A stretch of 21,869 bases of DNA from a virus: IMG/VR virus record IMGVR_UViG_3300020452_000372, positions 1-21,869 of that record; one strand, 5' to 3'. The notes under the pieces were generated by a model. The model did no database searches. It was not told the DNA's origin and was given only the letters and a program-made list of their open reading frames with translations. The translations under genes were made by a program, and so were the position numbers. Shown here one piece after another: positions 11,301 to 17,174 of the stretch; the first letter of the stretch is position 1; each line of letters begins with the position of its first letter.

Positions 11301-14300
11301 ACAGATAGCAATGAGATTGATTATACTGGACTTACAACTAGTAGTAGATTTAGTGGAAGAGTATTTTTAAGATCTGCAATTAATGAAGCATTCACAACTA
11401 GTTTTGTTAAAGCATATGATAATAACTTTGTATTTGATGATCTATCAAGTCAGTTTAATGGAATAACAACTTCCTTTATATTAAAGTATAAGAGTAGTGA
11501 CATTGATACTATTACTGCAGGTAATTCAATTATTCTTATAAATGATATCTTCCAAGGTCCACAAAGACTTGGTAATGAAGTAACTACCATACAAGGGGAT
11601 TATAAGATTGAACAACATAATAGCAACACACAGACGCTTCTAGGGTTCAATGGTACGATATCTGATTATAGTTCCAATAAAGATATTAATGTTAATGATG
11701 TCCCACGAGGTGGAATTATAGTTAGTGTTGGATCAACAGAAGGATATGGATTCCAACCATTAGTTGCTGCAGGTGGTACTGCTGTTGTATCAAGTGCTGG
11801 TACTATTACCTCAGTTGCTATTGGTCTTACTGGATCTGGATATAGATCTGGATTGCAAACAGTTGGTGTTGCCATTCAAACTAGAAGTGTAGGGATAGCA
11901 AGTTATACTTATGTTGGTAATGCAACTGTAACAGGTGGACATGTTACTGATATAGTTGTAGATAGAGTTGCAAGGTTCTATAAACCAAGAAATATTATTA
12001 ATGTTGGTTATAGTTCTATTACTGGAATAACCACTGTACAAACAACCCAAAAGCATGGATTAAACCTTGGTGATGAGGTTACTATTGTTGGTGCAGCATT
12101 TACTTGTGATTACTATCCACCTGTTGATCTCACCAATGCAATATACAATAATACCACTGGTATTATGACAGTATCTGTTGCATCTACTTCTATAGCAATC
12201 AGTAACTTCGTTTATACAAATACTACTGGTATTGCAACTATTACTACTGCGTTACCTCATAATATTGTTAAGCAAACTGCAATTGGTAGAACATTTGCTT
12301 TATCAGGTATTGCAATGACCTGTGTTGGATATGGTCAAACGTTTGCAGTACACAGTGCTCTATACGATCAAACAACAGGTATTGCTACAATCTTTACTGT
12401 TGGTAATCATGGTTTGACTGCTACTGAGGATGTTAAATTAAGACAATTAAACTTTACATGTCCACTTGGTGGTGCTGAAGGATATGGGCAACAATTTGGT
12501 ATTAATGGATTTACATATGATAATTTAACTGGTTTATGTACTGTAACTACTGCAACATCTATTGCAGGTGTTATTGGAGTTGGTAGTGAAGTTAGATTAG
12601 ACAATATTGGTCTTAACTGTGCATTTGGTAACTCAATATATCCAGATGGAACTCAGGGATATACATTTACAGCACTTTCTGTTCCTACATCAAATCAATT
12701 TACATTTAATGCAGGTGTTTCGACATTACCACATACCTATGTGTCTGGTGGTACAGTTAATGCTGGTATTACTACATCTGTCTTCCCAGATGGATCACAA
12801 GGATATTCATTTAAGACAATTGGTGTAGCAGCAACTTCATTCACTACTAATGTTGGTGTAACAAGTATAAGACATACATGGAATAACGGTGGTGTTGTTC
12901 AAGTTGGTATTACTACTAGCATATTCCCAGGCAATGCTCAGAATTCACCAACTGGAGATACCTTTGCTTGCATAGATGCTCCAAATATGTACACTCTTAC
13001 ATTCCAAGCAGGAATCTCTACAATTCCTCATTCTTATGTAAGTGGTGGTGAAGTAATTTTTGGTCATAAACTTAAAGTTGGTACTGATATAGCATTAACT
13101 GGATTAGGAATGACTTGTGGTATGAGTACTGAAGTTCATACCTATCCTAGAAATAGAGATACAATTACAGATACTTCTGTTGCAATTATTGCGGATGGAA
13201 CTGACCATACAGTAAGTAACGCAGCATATAACCCAACAACGGGTATTATGACGTTGACTATCAATAATCATGGATTCCATGTTGGAGATAAAGTTAAACT
13301 TGCTGAAAAATCATTAACGTTTACATGTGCTAAAAACAATCATGCTTCAACACATTCTTATCCTAGAAAGAATGATCCAATTTATGGTCAGTGGGTAGGA
13401 ATTGCTAATACAACTGTCAATACCCTTAAGATACAGGTACTAGAGACTATTCCATCTACTAATGTAGATGATCATACATTTGTATCTGCAAGTAACAATG
13501 GTCTTACACATAATAACGGTACAATTACATTAGACGTAGGTCCTTCTGGTCCTAAGCATCAGTTTACGCATACATTTGATGGTACAGATACGTTTACACC
13601 TACTGGAGTGGCATATAACCCCACTACAGGTGTAATGACACTTACTATCGCTAATCATCCATTCAGAGACGGGGATTATGTTGGAATTGCTCAAAGTGCA
13701 ATAACATTTACTTGTGCTCAAGATAGTCATGGTTCAAATCATGCATATCCAAGAGCAACTGATCCAATTAATAATAAGTGGATTGCTGCAACTAATATCA
13801 CTACAGATACTTTTGATGTTCAAGTTTTAGATACTATTCCATCTACAAACGTGGGTGTTCATACATTTGTATCTGCTACTACTGGTGGAATAAGCAGATC
13901 TGTTCTTCGTACTGGTGGTGTTTATAATCATCTATTCGTTAGTGCTGAAAGAGACTCTATTAGTGTTGGTGGAACAAATACCAAGTATACCCCAACTAAT
14001 GTAGCGTATGCTGCTACTGACGGTTCTCTTGTACTAACAATTCCAAATCATAACTTATCTGGTGCAGCAACTACTACTGCAACAGGAGCAGCGTATGATG
14101 GTAATACAGGTATTTTAACTTGCACAGTATCTGGTGGACACAATATATCTAATGGACAATGGATCAAGTTTGCTGACGAATCTTTAACATTCAAGTGTGG
14201 ATTAGATAGTTTTAATTCAGAGCACAAATATCCAAGAGCAGCAGACCCTGCAGGAACTAATTGGTTACAGGCAAATGTAACTTCAATAACAACTTTTGAA

Positions 14301-17168
14301 GTTCAAGTATTAGAATCTATTCCTTCTACAAATACTTCAGTTCATGCATTCTTTGCTGCAGCAGCAAATGGTATTAAGATAGCACAAAATACAATTGGAA
14401 TTGCAACAGAATCTATTAAGTTGTCTTGTGATATGGACAAACATGGTAGTGAGCATGTATATCCACGTAGAACTGATCCAATTTACAGAAAGACTATTGG
14501 TGTTGCATCAACAACTTCTGATACTATTACTGTTGATGTTGGTATATCAACTATTATTCCTTATGGTGTATCTACTGCAACATATGACCCCGCAACTGGT
14601 AACTTAGTATTGGGTATAGGTACACATCATCTAAGCAAAGGAACTAGTGTTAAAGTTGCTACTAATTCTTTAGTATTCACATGTTCTCAAGATAGTAATG
14701 TTACTAAACATCGTTATCCAAGAGCAGGTGACCCAACCTATGCAGGAACTAAAGTATCAAGAATCAATTCAAATACAGAGTTTGAAATTAATGTTGGTGT
14801 TGCTAATGTACCAACTTTTTACAAGTCTGGTGGTAAACTTGAAGAGATTATTCTTGCACCTAGAGCAGTTAATAACAGTCCATCTAGTCAGGACGTTGCA
14901 TTTGATGGAACTGCGGTAACTAATATTCTTAATGAGTATACCTTTGAGTGTGATTCTGGAATCTCTCCTTATCCACACTTCTATAAGAGAGCAGGTGAAG
15001 TTACTCAAGATATAAAAGTTAGAGTTGATTCCCCCCTTGGTTATGAAGATATCCCATTAATTTACTCTGAAGACAATGCAGCAACTGGACTAGGAACTGG
15101 TGCATCTGTTGATATTGAAGTTGGCAATTCAAGTAGTGTTATTAATTTTGAAATTAATAGATTTGGATATGCATATGGTTCAGATGATATTCTAACTGTT
15201 GCTATTGGTGGTACTGTTGGAATCCCAACATTTACTGGATCTGCATATTATAATGAATTCCAGTTAACTGTTGATGAGACTTATGCATCTAAGTTCTCTG
15301 GTTGGAACGTTGGTGACTTCTTAGTTCTTGACGACATTACTCCATTCTTTAATGGAACTAGAAGATTATTCCCATTAGCAGTTAATGGCGATAGAATATC
15401 ATTCTTTGCAAGAGCAAATGCAGGTATTAATTTACAATCTAACCTATTAGTATTTGTTAATGATATATTACAGACTCCTGGTGAAGGTTATACCTTTACT
15501 GGAGGTAGTACTCTTAGATTCTCAGAAGCACCAAAAGGTGGCGTAACAGGATTTACTACAACTGGAGATACTTGCAAAGTCTTAATGTACACTGGTACGC
15601 AAAGTATTGATGTTAGAGAAGTTGATGTATTACCTACACTTAAAGTCGGTGATGATGTTCAACTTTACAGTGATGTTGATGTTACCTTTAATCAAGATGA
15701 ACGTCTTGTTATGGATGTTAAGTCAGCAGACACTATTACGACTAATAATTATGCAGGTCAAGGTGTTACAGCAGATGAATTATTAGGAAGACCAATTTCT
15801 TGGTTTAAACAAGATGTTGATAAAATTATTGATACTAATGAAGTTGGTAAAGATAGAGTTTACTACGAACCAGTAATTAACCCACAAACTAACATTCTTG
15901 AGACTGTTGGTGTTAATTCTACTTCTGTATTTGTATACTCTTTGAGATCTCTATTTGATGATCCTAAAGAGGCGATGTTAGCTGCAGATAGAGAGAAGAT
16001 TGAACTTATTACTCAAGAAAATCTTGAATATGCAACCGCAACAACTACCATCTCTAATGGTGCTGTTAGTGCTATTACTGTTACTAATCCTGGTTTAGGA
16101 TACACTGCTGCTCCAGTAGTTACTGTTCAAAAACCATTTGATGTCGTAGGAGTTGCAACTGCTGCTACTGCTACTGCAACTATTGGAGCAGGTGGAACTG
16201 TTACTGGTATTTCTGTTGGTATGGGTGGAACTGGTTACATATTTGGACCGTTAACTTCTCTTAGTATTGCTCAGAATGGTATTGGATTCCCATTCTTAGA
16301 TGGTTCAACCAATGTAATGTTGGGTGCTAAATTAAATAGTGTAACTGGATCTGGTAGAGGTGCATCTGTTAATATTGATATTAGCACTTTAAACTATGAA
16401 GTATCTTCAGTGTCAATTGTTGAAGGTGGAACTGGTTATCAACCAGGTGATACATTATCTGTTGATGTATATGATAACGTTGGATTAGGAACTACTAATA
16501 GAAGATGGGCACTTACAACTCCAATTAAATTTACTGTTGGTGCTATTAGTGGACCTGAAGTTTTGATTGCTCCACCAACAAGAAAAATTGAAGATGTACC
16601 AAAATCAACTATTGAAGGTGATTATGGAATAATTGTTGGTATTGGTACAACTACCATTGTAGGTGTTGCATCAACTGGAATTACCTTTGACTTCTATATA
16701 CCTCAGGATTCTAAATTAAAATCTGGATTCTCCTTAGTACAAAGTGGAATTCAAACTGGATATTTATTCAATGTTACAGGAACAGGTGTCAACGGTCCTT
16801 TAACAACACTAAGAGCAGATAATTCTATTCTTGGAATTGGTACTACTTGTATGGATGCAACTTTTGAAGTTGCTCACTACTCTCATAATACTAGGTTCAT
16901 TCCACCCGAAATAAGTGGAACTTCTGTTGGTATTGCAACTACGGTTACAACTGTTGTTGCTAAGATTGCTAACTTTACAAATGTAGTTGGATACGGTACA
17001 ACTGCAAGTTATGGTGATTATACTTGGGGTAAAGTTAATCTAACTATCAGAGTAGGAACAAAACAAACATTTGAAGCAGTTAATGGAACCAGTCAGTCTG
17101 GTATTGGATCTAACCCAGTTATACGAAGAAAAAATCCACTTCGCTATAAGGGTTATATTATTTCATAA
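2385..17168 (+). CDS. Giant modular baseplate wedge protein, gp7-like, with YHYH and tail-fibre-type domains
   Basis: One uninterrupted frame of 4927 codons (roughly 0.52 MDa) sits exactly where T4 has gene 7. Residues 9-300 resemble the C-terminal region of T4 gp7: HLVQDHLPNF, FLRSYY, DFYSSKG (191-197), FDILFKVIFG, DLVNRTLF. The next gp7-like block, MHDNDYYQYFSYAVRS with a W and GYKKFGEL, appears only at about 2585-2640. Between and after these lie repeated beta modules: GxGY repeats, HGLxxGDxVxY modules, a YHYH-like domain (1225-1342), a jelly-roll-like domain (1628-1798), NDILQ modules, and a Cys/His/YPR array (about 3220-4200). I see no signal peptide, membrane segment or enzyme active site. 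The start follows gene 6 by 4 bases, with no good ribosome site. Inferred role: wedge core plus large exposed decoration, possibly touching the cell surface. The gp7 assignment rests on position and remembered T4 motifs; that it is a structural protein is more certain. Confidence 0.82.
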   Translation: MHNRVKVRHLVQDHLPNFVKDNFPEFQGFLRSYYGSLETPGGPADILNNIDQYVRLENLSELVYTTNTTSSSDLFSETIEVENTQGFPDNNGLIQIDSEIISYESKTPVSFVNCSRGFSGITSYKGQEDDSLIFSQTGVSTHASSTVVYNLHALFLFEFYKKFKRQYTPGFEEVKFFDGVNEKNVVSRLKDFYSSKGSTSSFDILFKVIFGVDVSIVKPRDFLLQASDADYRIVRDLVVKQLQGDPNDLVNRTLFQDETANLVKATGSITSVEEIIKDGESYFRLSLDYNPDLEQFKFSVHPKTKITAAVGLNQVWVDVDSTISFPDSGTLSVVVSGVTYEIPYTSKSSTQFFGLNSPIDIPVDTIVETPDFAYTINSAGEEIRVKISGVLGELSFDRQGSNYYQEGDQVEIVSLGHDSEDQILKSWILNITPEYDVAGLVKLTNNINGAAQYRVETFDSHVFTLGDIGTLTANDGTVYDVSVLGVADDKSFDVNLPANIPLINVKYIIRRGISKVAAVNLPELANMSANMQNMYIDDNNNTYAVSPSLPDYFNTPIDPKPLSILFSGQFNGDQLIVGSNPFFTGDPVWYSANNNIPLNIPEGQYFIKKINASTISLATSKSNIRNGIFISVFGTVTNNKLELLDFRGKSLKRQDIVRKFSKPKLGGVQVDTAPGQTGMFVNGVELTNYKSSDLVYYGQIDEVQVTSSGDSNYDVINPPALHIEDGIGAGTTNVGTGATGVCNINGSLKRIDVIETGFDYITTPKVTITGGQGVGAEAQCSISNLTHKITFNAGQEYIDVDLATNTIGFATYHKLRPQEKVIYKSGDQSVLGGLSNQAIYFASLVDEKSIKLHTNIDDAIIGINTVGITTYGSGLQTIEAFEKKKVISSIEVVNAGYDYRNKTLYFQPSKVDIFDNKLSIKDHSLKNRELVQFINEGGSFPVGVASTTQFLVSVIDKDNIRLAERRIVSTGDSLGDDYYYVNSRFVNFPDTGTGIHKLIYTPIEVKIEGPIGVGTFAGQDFRAKINPVFTGDIESISLSSHGENYGDGEILNYNRQPVISLINGESAQVSPLVSSEGKIIDIIINNSGSGYNSPPVIQITGDGNGAILNPIIVEGKLVDVKIINSGFGYKNTNTDLFVISTGSGAKFTAQIKSWTINLVQKLMLTGEVPQDDGVLALSLDSSNEIEYTHAFAPRELRRKVLATSIDVDGSTIFRADILNETNTDKYHSPIIGWAFDGFPIYGPYGYADREGGAVKRIETSYELRVDVSGIRPPSYGSGMFIEDYKFVGKGDLDEFNGRFCKTPEFPNGTYAYFLTVDASAEVAGPFAGYLKPVFPYAIGPQFKGLPQTYNFSQFATLRFTDLNDGNYIRYTSKYGIRGKNSRYKGFLQPNVFSEGFTEVVSASAGSVDSLNIIAPGDKYNISDNIFFNDEGTQGGGAYARIGQILGSEVTNITYTTKKLNHIQFTPTLGKGKFVGFGTVSHEFNSGDIIDLQNLNLLSTELSKNYTVGVTTNQLVLTTNVGTAQSTGITTYFNIDGDLTFPTTVVNDFYSINSEIVKILNIDSSSKRIRVQRDIAGVSTFISHLSGDILNEDPRRFTINTGFQTTTQYKIDRTLYFEPEEVAGVISENLVLYSDPVSPSLGGGLWTKATAGNGIGTVTFYHSKTPDGNIAAAKVGIATTTSATDTIVIQNGTFTLSGNVHTVSAFLKGDQGGEEVWMILQDTAVNVYYHQKVTLTRDWKRFKFTVATNANPHRMKFGADGVAVGSGTTIRATLNSRPIFYVAGLQVEQSEFMTPYIATYDTQVLASAKKVGKTYLQNPGAGIDKITPIKDSFYIPGHGLKTGEKIIYNVGAGSSGPNVSTSGTSYYLTDNTTLYAAVYDENFIGISTNQIGIGTTGNFVGLGTTASMGLLNIDTPGTGRLHSFKTVYKNIITGDILKKTATVSTGTSHYLSEGDYVDLTVTSGIQTTVVVKYDDGNRRLLIDPRGFLQTDVDTDNNKFTILNHGWATGTKILHNSSTPTGGINNSQIYYAIVIDQNTIKLSNNYYKQITSDEGVEIVGISSASFGTFSPINPELKVYRNNTIVFDLSDSSLSNSGLSAFDFNIFKDSNFTDLYFTSEANAGISTIVLDFHIQKNGTIGQQNANLTLIIGKSTPNNLYYNLQPIKSSGAAASKTEMLSDTFQITNPNRLSIVSSKYDAKTTVSGLTTNTFNYTLFDTPERPSYSTGEANIIYQTTSTSATGPVGTIALDSGGSGYKSLPYVSKVVSAAGTGALFLPRSTSIGKLNEVVLTDIGFDYPADNTLRPAASLPATYKIEPLSKFDRVKVQDPGINYFLAPDIVVIDGFTGRVNTEAFLRYDVGDTEVEIVRNTTGLYNVTPVLMPTNNPNGTRIDSITFDSSTLDVTVAFAVTFSTAESYPYKVGNRILIENTNTLNSVGRGYNSAAYSYNLFTLTEVDANVGGDFPTIKYNLNGLLNAGEQPGDFDSFESFGTVTPESYFPTFEVFLEKDSFAKGEFITNQLDNSGVVQEYDNKNEFLKVRSADQFNKGDVIIGQSTQNQGLISSVDGIKGTYSINSNSITKKGFLKDTGKLNRFFQRMHDNDYYQYFSYAVRSPISFEKWNAYVSNLNHTSGYKKFGELLADSYDPSIVGMGTAQDLNAFIAVSDLTSVVDLNMVKDFDTAREKAITVNNKLVSNEILFGLPFLAKYQEFIGNRVLPIDDFSAQFNGVQRNFGLFCAGDPIFEQTFDGSSDAIVDVNEQSINLVNHYFVSGEEIEYIPPNNDFANAIVIDSTDFGPGIGTTTKLPGSFHVIKLDNQKVQVAVSATDSLRFNPVFVGISSVGIGSTHIFRGKDPNNRLLLTVNGTIQSPVVSTANTFANDSTSIGIGTTVFGITGISSIFSGDIVQIDQETMLVAGIDKTNNLLTVRRAWMGTTAATHAGLSTITKLVGNFSIVENDIHFTEAAWGDQPIGFGTTATDSNEIDYTGLTTSSRFSGRVFLRSAINEAFTTSFVKAYDNNFVFDDLSSQFNGITTSFILKYKSSDIDTITAGNSIILINDIFQGPQRLGNEVTTIQGDYKIEQHNSNTQTLLGFNGTISDYSSNKDINVNDVPRGGIIVSVGSTEGYGFQPLVAAGGTAVVSSAGTITSVAIGLTGSGYRSGLQTVGVAIQTRSVGIASYTYVGNATVTGGHVTDIVVDRVARFYKPRNIINVGYSSITGITTVQTTQKHGLNLGDEVTIVGAAFTCDYYPPVDLTNAIYNNTTGIMTVSVASTSIAISNFVYTNTTGIATITTALPHNIVKQTAIGRTFALSGIAMTCVGYGQTFAVHSALYDQTTGIATIFTVGNHGLTATEDVKLRQLNFTCPLGGAEGYGQQFGINGFTYDNLTGLCTVTTATSIAGVIGVGSEVRLDNIGLNCAFGNSIYPDGTQGYTFTALSVPTSNQFTFNAGVSTLPHTYVSGGTVNAGITTSVFPDGSQGYSFKTIGVAATSFTTNVGVTSIRHTWNNGGVVQVGITTSIFPGNAQNSPTGDTFACIDAPNMYTLTFQAGISTIPHSYVSGGEVIFGHKLKVGTDIALTGLGMTCGMSTEVHTYPRNRDTITDTSVAIIADGTDHTVSNAAYNPTTGIMTLTINNHGFHVGDKVKLAEKSLTFTCAKNNHASTHSYPRKNDPIYGQWVGIANTTVNTLKIQVLETIPSTNVDDHTFVSASNNGLTHNNGTITLDVGPSGPKHQFTHTFDGTDTFTPTGVAYNPTTGVMTLTIANHPFRDGDYVGIAQSAITFTCAQDSHGSNHAYPRATDPINNKWIAATNITTDTFDVQVLDTIPSTNVGVHTFVSATTGGISRSVLRTGGVYNHLFVSAERDSISVGGTNTKYTPTNVAYAATDGSLVLTIPNHNLSGAATTTATGAAYDGNTGILTCTVSGGHNISNGQWIKFADESLTFKCGLDSFNSEHKYPRAADPAGTNWLQANVTSITTFEVQVLESIPSTNTSVHAFFAAAANGIKIAQNTIGIATESIKLSCDMDKHGSEHVYPRRTDPIYRKTIGVASTTSDTITVDVGISTIIPYGVSTATYDPATGNLVLGIGTHHLSKGTSVKVATNSLVFTCSQDSNVTKHRYPRAGDPTYAGTKVSRINSNTEFEINVGVANVPTFYKSGGKLEEIILAPRAVNNSPSSQDVAFDGTAVTNILNEYTFECDSGISPYPHFYKRAGEVTQDIKVRVDSPLGYEDIPLIYSEDNAATGLGTGASVDIEVGNSSSVINFEINRFGYAYGSDDILTVAIGGTVGIPTFTGSAYYNEFQLTVDETYASKFSGWNVGDFLVLDDITPFFNGTRRLFPLAVNGDRISFFARANAGINLQSNLLVFVNDILQTPGEGYTFTGGSTLRFSEAPKGGVTGFTTTGDTCKVLMYTGTQSIDVREVDVLPTLKVGDDVQLYSDVDVTFNQDERLVMDVKSADTITTNNYAGQGVTADELLGRPISWFKQDVDKIIDTNEVGKDRVYYEPVINPQTNILETVGVNSTSVFVYSLRSLFDDPKEAMLAADREKIELITQENLEYATATTTISNGAVSAITVTNPGLGYTAAPVVTVQKPFDVVGVATAATATATIGAGGTVTGISVGMGGTGYIFGPLTSLSIAQNGIGFPFLDGSTNVMLGAKLNSVTGSGRGASVNIDISTLNYEVSSVSIVEGGTGYQPGDTLSVDVYDNVGLGTTNRRWALTTPIKFTVGAISGPEVLIAPPTRKIEDVPKSTIEGDYGIIVGIGTTTIVGVASTGITFDFYIPQDSKLKSGFSLVQSGIQTGYLFNVTGTGVNGPLTTLRADNSILGIGTTCMDATFEVAHYSHNTRFIPPEISGTSVGIATTVTTVVAKIANFTNVVGYGTTASYGDYTWGKVNLTIRVGTKQTFEAVNGTSQSGIGSNPVIRRKNPLRYKGYIIS
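2409..3284 (+). other. gp7-like wedge core, first half (residues 9-300 of the giant protein)
   Basis: The order of motifs follows T4 gp7 as I recall it. A helix with VQDHLPNFVKDNFPEFQGFL stands where T4 has MPDSYLLQDSNFEAFCEAYI. Then comes DFYSSKGSTSSFDILFKV against T4 DFYSTKGIEASYKFLFKV, and then DLVNRTLF against DLVGQTIY. Most of T4 gp7 (roughly its first 700 residues) has no counterpart upstream of this block. A beta module of about 75 residues (75-150) interrupts the block between DQYVRLENL and LHALFLFEFYKKF. Confidence 0.65.
2607..2834 (+). repeat. RGxxG/H beta module, copy 1 of 3
   Basis: The pattern is IxIDxExI, then an aromatic or valine strand, then RGFSG, then a His about ten or more residues on (STHASSTVVYN). 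Related copies are at about 7002-7150 (VQRDIAGVSTFISHLSGDIL) and 11046-11215 (VRRAWMGTTAATHAGLSTI). The three are similar in layout but strongly diverged. The function is unknown; similar hairpin modules occur in phage tail proteins. Confidence 0.5.
4641..5830 (+). repeat. Cluster of GxGY-type beta repeats
   Basis: A strand ending in x(N/S/E)xG-x-GY is followed by a PxVxI strand and a GxGA turn. Copies here include TGFDYITTPKVTITGGQG, NAGYDYRNKTLYF, NSGSGYNSPPVIQITGDG and NSGFGYKNTNTDLFVI. Further copies occur near 6625, 9127, 9254, 9361, 11827, 15162 and 16087-16440, and two more inside gp8. About 14 copies are readable in the giant protein. The pattern suggests stacked beta units that can be inserted in series. 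Confidence 0.6.
6057..6410 (+). other. YHYH-like domain (residues 1225-1342 of the giant protein)
   Basis: The domain is recognised from YHSPIIGWAFDGFPIYGPYGY (the HSPIxGxAxDGxPIYGPYGY signature), then DEFNGRFCKTPEFPNGTYAYF, then FPYAIG, in the family's usual order. The namesake YHYH tetrad, which normally follows NGT, reads YAYF here, so both of its histidines are lost. The family's function is not established. In marine T4-like phages it occurs in virion structural proteins, which fits the context. Confidence 0.8.
7266..7778 (+). other. Tail-fibre-type jelly-roll, carbohydrate-binding-module-like domain (residues 1628-1798)
   Basis: The sequence follows the layout of the beta-sandwich domain common in phage fibre and spike proteins. 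NLVLYSD and WTKAT come first, then PDGNIAAAKVG, a hydrophobic strand SGNVHTVSAFLKG, LTRDWKRFKFTV, and the closing FYVAGLQVEQSEFMTPYIAT. The last block is the most characteristic, as many such domains end in a G-x-Q-x-E-x-x-x-x-x-PYIxT motif. In other phages these domains are proposed to bind glycans. The ligand here is unknown, and the domain call rests on pattern only. Confidence 0.65.
10137..10304 (+). other. gp7-like wedge core, second half (residues 2585-2640)
   Basis: The block reads FFQRMHDNDYYQYFSYAVRS, then FEKWNAYVSNLNHTSGYKKFGEL. T4 gp7, as I recall it, has INRSRSYYVMKIKS, then SSRWKSDVIRFVHPVGFGF, in the same order: aromatic strand, R/K-S turn, tryptophan, V, H-x-x-G. In T4 this block follows the DFYSTKG block by only about 100-150 residues. 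Here they are about 2400 residues apart. Confidence 0.6.
10530..10640 (+). repeat. QFNG module, copy 1 (diverged)
   Basis: DDFSAQFNGVQRNFGLF opens a module that elsewhere in this protein continues to a FVNDILQxPG strand. Here the continuation is interrupted by other modules, and a possible remainder appears at RLLLTVNGTIQSPV (near 10940-10980) and DIHFTEAAWGDQP (near 11240). Confidence 0.4.
11442..11610 (+). repeat. QFNG ... INDIFQGP module, copy 2
   Basis: SSQFNGITTSFIL, then IILINDIFQGPQ, then a diverged beta strand. The pattern (x-FNG-x-x-x-x-F-x-L followed by a VNDxxQxPG strand) is frequent in marine T4-like tail proteins. It aligns with the fuller copy at 15339-15560. Confidence 0.5.
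12094..14990 (+). repeat. Array of Y-x-x-TTGI and TC...H-YPR repeat units
   Basis: Two unit types alternate. Unit A reads AYNPTTGIMTLTI-xNH-x(3)-GD-x-V. Its tyrosine codon lies at 12144, 12213, 12363, 12516, 13227, 13614, 14007, 14094 and 14583. Unit B reads SLTFTC-x(4)-H-x(3)-H-x-YPR-x(2)-DP, then IPSTNVxxHTFVSA. Its SLTFTC-like start lies at 13311, 13698, 14181, 14412 and 14667, with degenerate forms before and after. The best pair is spaced exactly 387 bases (129 residues), both for unit A (13227 to 13614) and unit B (13311 to 13698). The array holds about two thirds of the giant protein's roughly 21 cysteines. Confidence 0.8.
12633..13070 (+). repeat. Three PDGxQGY / GISTxPHxYVSGG repeats
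   Basis: Units of 47-48 residues start at 12633 (SIYPDGTQGYTF), 12777 (SVFPDGSQGYSF) and 12918 (SIFPGNAQNSPTGDTF, with an insertion). Each continues to a strand ending NAGVSTLPHTYVSGG, NVGVTSIRHTWNNGG or QAGISTIPHSYVSGG. The spacing is 144 then 141 bases. They are nested between A units of the surrounding array. Confidence 0.75.
15339..15560 (+). repeat. FFNG ... FVNDILQTPG module, copy 3
   Basis: This is the best-preserved copy: TPFFNGTRRLFPL (around residue 4323), VFVNDILQTPGEGYTF (around 4356), then GGSTLRFSEAPKGG. It is followed by a region with RVYYEPVINP and VFVYSLRSLFD (about 15850-15960) that looks like a conserved C-terminal part. Confidence 0.55.
16070..16480 (+). repeat. C-terminal cluster of GxGY repeats
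   Basis: Three copies follow closely: VTNPGLGYTAAPVVTVQ, MGGTGYIFGPLTSL and EGGTGYQPGDTLSVDV. They sit after an acidic helical segment (EAMLAADREKIELITQENLEY, shown here only as its position near 15970-16030). They match the repeats at 4641-5830. Confidence 0.6.
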
Positions 17169-17174
17169 TAAATA
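17167..17174 (+). promoter_or_regulatory. Possible T4-type late promoter for gene 8
   Basis: AATAAATA matches the T4 late consensus TATAAATA at 7 of 8 positions. It begins inside the stop codon of the giant gene and ends 27 bases before the gene 8 ATG. With T4-like spacing, transcription would start near 17180 and leave a leader of about 20 bases. The 33-base gap is the longest between genes in the window, which fits a local start site, but chance matches are common at this base composition. Confidence 0.35.

Noticed and set aside
15030-15036. A run of six C bases in AT-rich DNA, considered as a slippage or frameshift site
   Set aside because: The frame continues in register on both sides with the same repeat style, and no alternative frame of interest opens there.
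2385-17168. Reading the giant gene as a bacterial surface adhesin (RTX or Ig-like type)
   Set aside because: There is no signal peptide, calcium-binding nonapeptide repeat or secretion signal, and the gene lies between phage baseplate genes 6 and 8 with gaps of 4 and 33 bases.
2385-17168. Possibility that the giant frame is an assembly artefact joining two genes
   Set aside because: The frame, base composition and repeat families are continuous. GxGY repeats occur at both ends, so a chimera would have to join in frame between related repeats. Repeat collapse or expansion in 12.1-15.0 kb cannot be excluded without reads.
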